A stretch of 64,000 nt of DNA from Asterias rubens (lineage: Eukaryota; Echinodermata; Asteroidea; Forcipulatida; Asteriidae). This document shows positions 57,993-64,000 of this stretch, in pieces. Each line of letters opens with the position of its first letter. The first letter of the stretch is position 1. The notes below the pieces were generated by a model. It searched no databases and was not told the DNA's origin. It saw only the letters and a list, made by a program, of their open reading frames with translations. The stretch is taken from NCBI RefSeq assembly GCF_902459465.1, contig NW_022985712.1:119359-183358 (forward strand), given 5' to 3'. The translations under genes and the position numbers were made by a program.

Positions 57993-60900
57993 TTAATCCA
58001 CACTGTTAGCCACTCCAGCCTTGGAGCACAATGTTTTGATCGACTTGGGGATGTCCTTCACTATCCTGCCCATCAGGTAGTGCTGTATGAATTTCAGCAT
58101 CATCGAGTATCCTGGAGGATACTCGAAATCAAGGATGTAGTAGGTTGCCATAAGCGACCGCAGTCCCCTCTTCAACGCACCTTCCCCCTGCATCTCAACA
58201 AGGGTCCGCCCAAAACCCACGACATGAGAAGATGTAACAAGGTTATCATCAGTTGTAATGACGAGGCTAGGTGATGTCTGGCCATTTACTTTCGAGTCCA
58301 TGGAGTCCGAGTTGAGCTGCAGGATGAGATAAAAAAATAGAGTGAATATGTTTGATTCAGTAATTGAGCAGTGGCTTTCTTGTTTGTTAGTCTGTTTTTT
58401 CGGTTGTTTGTTTGTTTTTGGAGATGGCACTTGAGATGGCAGAGGGGAGGTGGGACAATATGTTCGTTCAAGTATGATTTAACTCGTAACTGCTGAAGCA
58501 CAAGCCCAACCTGCTACTCCAACATGTCATTAATGTTATCAGTACCTTCAAGACCTTGATGACCTCTGTTTTTTTGATGCGTTTATTCAGGCGCACTTCC
58601 GTCTCCTTAAGGACTTGAACATGGTCAAAGTCGGTCTGAAAAATAAAATGGAAATTTGTTAAAAGGAGAACATTTTATTTCTATGATTCCTGGGAATGTT
58701 CAGAACAAAATCTATAAGTTCCTGATGCCTATCTGATCTGCTGATTTACTCCTTATGGTTTTGACAACAATATTTGTGTTATACTCCTTTGCATAAAATT
58801 ACACTATCTCCATCTCAAAAACTGTAAACTATTTCCACAAGACAGGACTCGGTCACCAAAATGACTCCACTTGGCTCTCAAGTCTAAAAAATCTGTGACT
58901 GCTTGTTAATCTGCGACTGCTTGTTAATCTGTGACTGCTTGTTATGCAATTTGTTGAAGTTAGAGCTATGCATCAGAGAGAAAACTAGTTTGATCCAATT
59001 CAATACATAATGATTGTATCAGTAATAAGCCCATAAACCCACACATTACAATTATTGTTTTCATTAATCTAATTATAATCTGCATTTTTAGCTGTTGGAT
59101 CCAATAATTCCAAATTGTTTGAGTAAAATTTGTAAAAAACAAAAAATCAATGCAACTACACTTACATCGTGTGGAATATCATACAGTTTACCAAGGTTCT
59201 CCAGCACACCCAAGTAGTTGTCATTGTAGTATGTGTCAAGGTGTATGTCACAACGTCTGATCTCCTGCATTAGCTATGAAAAGAAACAATGGAAATAATG
59301 AAAACTGCTTGGAGTGGCTTTTACAGGCCCCCCACAGCATTGGACAGTTATACTGATTAAAATGCCTTAATTATATCCAATCTGGAATTCTATTGAGGTG
59401 TAAAGAGACTGTACTATGAAATTTTGAGCTCAATAAGTGTCCTACTTGTCAGTGAAAACTGCAAAATTGTGACCTGCATCATAAAAATAGGGGTTTGATT
59501 AATTAAGAATCAAAGTACATGTATTCTGAGGTATTTTCAATGACTTTAAAAAGATCCCTGACCAGCGAGCTTTTAAAAATCGATTTGTCCAACATGTTTT
59601 AAGTTGTTTCTTTTGAAAAATACAACACACTTATAGATGGAATAATTTCATATGATATTTTGTACCATTACTACATTACTATCTTTGCCACGAGTCTGCC
59701 TTTGGATTGAAACTCAATCAGTTCGCTTTTGGATAATTGAAAATTGTATTGACATTTAAAGGGATTTGTGGGCTGGGGGTGTGACACAGCCCCCATAATC
59801 CTGTCTCTTTCAGGGTCAAGGGGGTAGAAGAGAGCTATTAACAAAAGCATTTAATGGAATGGAGAAAGGTGGAGAGGCCACATTTTCAATTATATATATA
59901 CTTACGCATGTGTCATTTTGAAGGCATGGGAAATCTTTCCAAAGCTTTTCTACTAGTTCTGATGTGTCCATGTTGTCTGGGGCCAGTATTAGCTTCCTTC
60001 TACGTGGGAATGTCTCCTGCATTAGGTTGTCCAAGTGGGCCATCACTGTGGGTGTCATGTCTGTCTTACGAGTGCCTGTAAACACTTTCTAAAAGTCCAA
60101 ACAAATTGTGTGCAATGGTGTGATTCTTGCATCGGGAACAATTTATATTTGAACTTTTCCAATTACACCAACGTTGTTACAAGCACTGTGTGGGCCTACT
60201 CAGTGCTTTTGAGTTCTGCAGAAAAAATACACTGCAACTCGGGTGAGATACGAACCCACAACCTTTCTCATTCTAGAGCAGATGTCCTATTATTCTAGTG
60301 CTCTTAGCCCTAAACTGGTTTATAGGCCTGTTTAGTTCTGAATTTGAGCCCTTTTGTCCAAAATATCAAAAGTTTTAGATCGAGTGTTGTAGCATTACAA
60401 CAATCAATGGACTCCCCCCCAAAAAAGAGAGAAAATAATATAATAAATAAATAAATAATAACAATACATTTCAAAAATGGGCAGATGCAAACAAATTGTA
60501 CAGCAAGGTACTTAAATTTATTTGTAGAAACGCGACCCTGATTGCTTGAATTTCATGCTTTTTGTTTATCCAAGTTGGTCATTGTCAATCAACTTGGCAT
60601 GGAATGACCTACCCACTTCCTTGCCTGTACTGATGCCATGACCCAGTAAGTCCAGGTATTTACAGCAATAAGTTTTAATACAATTAATTTAACAACTGTT
60701 GTTTGTAAGTATGTCTGCTAAGAAAGTGTTGCTTACTTGAATTTCTTTGATGTGTGTAGCATACACTGTTTCGCTGATCAAAGGCTCTTGAATGGAAGGG
60801 AGTGCTAGTGGTGGGGGAGATGAATTTGTGCAAGGACGTTTACTTGCTGCATCAGGGTCCTTTGGGCTTTCTTTGCGTTTCATCACTTTGAGTCGCTTCT

Positions 60901-62034
60901 GTCTCTCCCATCGTATCTTTGAGCTTAAGCATCTGTTGAAGTGAGACTGAAAACAAGAGCCAAAAATAAAAAAAAACATGTGACTGTGATATGCACAAAT
61001 GGATGTTTGTGGACATTAACCTGTGTGGTCAACTTTAGATGTAGAGGTTGTTGATTCATGGTTGAATCAACTCCTAAACTAGAGGGCTTTTCAGACTCCT
61101 GGACTGTCTTGATTATAACTTTGCAAGTAAAGTTTCATTTTTGCACACCCTGGCTGCTATAAGTTTGCAGCATCCTTGTAAGCAGGCTGCAAGCTTCCAG
61201 ACCAAAACAATTTAACAAATTTCCATAGTGTACTTACCCAAGCATTTTGTCCAGCACTGGCAATACAAGGAAACGCATCGAACATGGATCTACCGATGCT
61301 TTGGTAAGCAATCCGAGCTAATCCATCAGAAGCTGGCATATCTGGCAAGTAAAAAATTCTGATTCTCTGACGAATTGATCCCATTCCTTGTAGACACTTC
61401 CTGTCTGCAGAGCCTTGTGCACAACCTTGGAAAACCTTGGCAGTTCACAGGGATAGGACAACTTCACTGTATCAGAGATGTCCCTTTCAATCAGAATGAT
61501 TGCATCATCTGCAGTTTTTAAAGTGATCAATCATATTTTAAATAAATTAGTCACTTGATGAGCACTTCTATAAATTGCTTGTACAAACGATAGGCATATT
61601 GGATTATTCAGTCTTACAATTAGCATCAGTCTTTCTGCAAAATACACATGGTTGATTGCTTACTTTTGCAATTACTGGGCTGCTTGCTTTTACTGAGTTC
61701 AGTGCTTTTGCAGTTAACTGAAAAACCATTAACAAACTATTGTTTTAAATTGGGAAAAAAAAATCAAATACATTAAACCCCCTATGATACAAAGAGAATC
61801 AGCACACTTGTATCAATGGTGTACACCACAGAATTACCACGTACCTGATGATTTTCCAGCAGAATCAACTCCTGCACTGCTGGAGTTACCACATGTGCTC
61901 TCCTTACTACATGTACTTGCTGTGCTCTGCAGACTACTTGCTGTGCATGTGCTCTGGTCTGCCAAAGTAGAACCTTCAGAAGAGGTGATGTTCTTCTCAT
62001 GAAAAACAGCAGACGTGTCATCCAATTCTGCATT
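57993..62034 (-). CDS. Multi-exon accessory protein next to transposase
   Basis: Exons on the minus strand at 62034-61845, 61508-61238, 60946-60737, 60088-59906, 59273-59166, 58635-58546 and 58316-57993 have AG/GT borders. The downstream junctions are all phase 0. The 61508-61238 exon needs one extra base near 61360 (between the VRES and RIFYLPDMPASDG frames) to keep phase, so either a 1-nt deletion or a sequence error is present. Recognisable parts are a Ser-rich start, GLARIAYQSIGRSMFDAFPCI, a basic IRWERQKRLKVMKRK segment, and a C-terminal block with SPSLVITTDDN, GALKRGLRSLMATYYILDF and YP. The C-terminal block resembles uncharacterised fish proteins sometimes labelled SAMD3-like; I cannot name a function. 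It starts within 50 bp of the same-strand transposase-like gene's end. The first exon is not certain. Confidence 0.6.
60150..60312 (-). repeat. Candidate tRNA-derived SINE
   Basis: On the minus strand a tRNA-like anticodon region is followed by gtgggttcgtatctcaccc, a near-canonical pol III B box with flanking stem, then a non-tRNA body. The A box is poorly kept. It is located in an intron of the accessory gene. Confidence 0.45.
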
Positions 62035-62082
62035 CTATTGATGGGATTGAAATTTACAACTGCTCTACATCAATATCACCTT

Positions 62083-64000
62083 CTACAGTGACAACCACTT
62101 TGTGGAATTTTTATAAAAGATAATGGGCCATGGGTACCATAGCCTTTCTGGCACAAGATAAACACATACATCAGCATTTGTAAATTTTACCTCATAGCTG
62201 TTTAAATGCGAATTAAACTGAACAATTTCCAGCTTGTTTAAGATTAGGTACTTTTGCATGTTTCCAACGATAATTGCAATGACTTTTCCAAACTGCCGGT
62301 TGTCATTTTCTCTTTTATAGTATAGAACATCCCCAATTTTGTAGGTAATTGCATTGATAGTAACACTCACTGTAGACATAACAACTACAGGTGCAATCTC
62401 CTCAATTTCAGGATTTGCGGCCACAAGGGAGGGATAGAAATGATGACTATTATCTAGTAATTCATCTGTCCCTTCTGTCACCTTGTCTGCTTCTTTTATG
62501 AAGTAAGGAAGACTGTTTCCATCACCAGATGTCATTCTACCACACATCCACTTTTGATAATGCACACTGACTGAGTATGGCATATTTCTGAAATTTTTCC
62601 ATTTCCTCCCCTCGGCCTGTGAATGTTTTGCCTCCATTCGCATAGCCCACACATTACGCAGAGGTCCAAACTTCTGCATTGTTTTGGTAGGTGCACACAG
62701 TAGTGCATTTTTGTAGTGACATTCTCTTCAGGATATAGATGCGTATATTTTAAATGATGAGTGGCAATTAACTGTTCCAATGACGCAACTGTTGAGGCAT
62801 CAACACGATGTGAAGTACATAGTGTAATGATTTGGATAAGACGGATGAAGTTCTTCCATTTTTCATCACCGATTGGAACCATGTGACCTATAATATGTGG
62901 TAAATGCAGAACCAAACACCATATCTGGGTTGAATCCTGCCTTAACTGATGTCCAGGCTGGATGGTCTGAGGGGCTATGTCACAAGGCTTGTTTTTGGAC
63001 CACCTGCTCCCAAAGTTGAATGATTTTACATATCTGTTGAACTGATGAAGTGTAAAATACCCTTCAGATATACAATGACGAAGAAGAAGTGTCAATTCAC
63101 GTGGTGCTAAACCTTAAAAAAAAATATGCATAACATCATGCATGAGGCATTCAGTCACCTTAAAGAAGGGAAACTTAATGAGAATACTGGAAGTGTTGAT
63201 TCCATAATGCTTTGACCAGTACACTTGAGCATCCTTGAGCATCCTTGCTCAGAGTTCTCAGTGTCTCACATCTTCTAATGTGATCATCTTCCTGTCGCAG
63301 AGTAAATTCTGACTCGGTGAATCGCTGTGTCATTTCCTCTCCAGTACATTCACATGATCTGCACTTTTTGTGGGCAAAAGAAACACCTTCCTTAAATCCA
63401 CCAATAACATGGAGAGCTGGTGTATCTCCAAGCACTGCTAAAAGTCCCCCTCTCTTCAGGTACTCATTGTTGCCATGTAAGAATCGTATTCCCTCTGTTC
63501 CAAGCCTATGTAGGGCCACTTTAAAATCTTCAAGCAGCTTACGTAATGCCGGTGAGTCACTGTGAAAAGCTGCAACTTCATTCTTCAAATCGACTGACTT
63601 TGCAACAGCAAGTAAGTTAATTGTAGACAACTTTGATCTGCACGATGGATGTATATTTGTGAGGGACCAATAAAACATTGAAAGCTTGTGTTTTTTAACA
63701 TGTGATCCTATAGGGTTGACTATTTCGATGTCATCGTTGTACATCAAAATTTGAATGCCACAATCATCATCTTGAAAAGTGGATGATGGGAAAAGTATGA
63801 TCCATCACAGATGTCATACATATACCCATCAGCAGATGCATGTCCTTTCACCACTTCTTCAGCAATTTCACTGTGTTGCAAAAGACTCTCAAGAGATTTC
63901 CAAAATGGAATGTAATAGCCAAACACAGCCTCTGAGAACATTGAACGTTTGTTGTTTTTTGTTCTTTTTACAACATATTTTGTTCCAATTTCAACTGCTA
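62083..64000 (-). pseudogene. Transposase-like gene, frameshifted, runs off right edge
   Basis: The frame is open to the window edge, so the N-terminus is missing. Pieces in order: MFSEAVFGYYIPFWKSL, YMYDICDGSYFSHHPLF, IEIVNPIGSHVKKHKLS, MFYWSLTNIHP, GDTPALHVIGGFKE with KKCRSCEC, a YGIN segment and LMHDVMH, then APRELTLLLRHCISEGYF, LYPEENVTTKMHYCVHLPKQ and FGPLRNVWAMRMEAKHS. The D-x-PA, Cys-x2-Cys and MHDVMH motifs parallel those of the transposase at 5.8-12.7 kb (DAPARA, CDKC, DYMHLVCLG), so both may belong to one superfamily. The frame breaks near 63770, at a 10-bp tandem duplication at 63227-63246, near 63115 and near 62683. It is most likely an inactive copy. Confidence 0.7.

Overview
The window is animal nuclear DNA. 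It has short exons with GT-AG introns, a pol III 5S rRNA tandem array, LTR and tyrosine-recombinase retrotransposons, and many MITE-like inverted repeats. Several dispersed repeats (a gggcccaatttcatag-type MITE, a ggggccgatttcac-type MITE, and a repeat ending in gtgtccactgcctttaa) look to me like families common in deuterostome invertebrates, possibly sea stars. That is memory, not a search, so I hold it loosely. I see no clearly conventional housekeeping protein gene: almost everything coding is transposon-derived or transposon-associated.

Layout. 0.1-5.5 kb: a complete, spliceable six-exon minus-strand gene for a 359-residue DUF4806-type protein; intron 3 contains an 813-bp foldback element. 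5.8-12.75 kb: a minus-strand transposase-domain gene (686 codons when read without the insert), split by a young full-length Ty3/Gypsy element at 7352-12237 with near-identical 190-bp LTRs, a perfect 5-bp target duplication and a 1365-residue Gag-Pol. 13.9-14.9 kb: a ~155-bp tandem repeat inside a transposon-like end. 14.9-15.4 kb: a non-LTR reverse transcriptase fragment joined directly to the array edge. 15.4-37.86 kb: roughly 115 minus-strand 5S rRNA units of about 197 bp, with several diverged unit classes and multi-unit duplications. 37.86-38.25 kb: a 47/48-bp tandem repeat against the array end. 38.3-41.9 kb: sparse DNA with two inverted-repeat elements and a dispersed repeat. 41.9-44.2 kb: a Gypsy pol fragment and two 42-bp minisatellite arrays inside a 1.03-kb tandem duplication.

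46.1-55.35 kb: a plus-strand eight-exon gene for a DDE integrase-like (IS3EU-type) transposase, with a nonsense codon in exon 2 and a Ngaro-type retrotransposon (Gag, RT-RNase H, tyrosine recombinase, SGNH hydrolase; frameshifted) in its last visible intron. 55.6-57.4 kb: nested minisatellites and a G19 run. 58.0-64 kb: a second minus-strand pair, an accessory multi-exon gene and a frameshifted transposase-like gene running off the right edge.

The two minus-strand pairs (transposase upstream, multi-exon accessory gene just downstream, same strand) have the same arrangement. I suggest they are two related two-gene DNA transposons. With the 5S array and the nested insertions, the window looks like a repeat-dense domain built by repeated insertion and unequal exchange.
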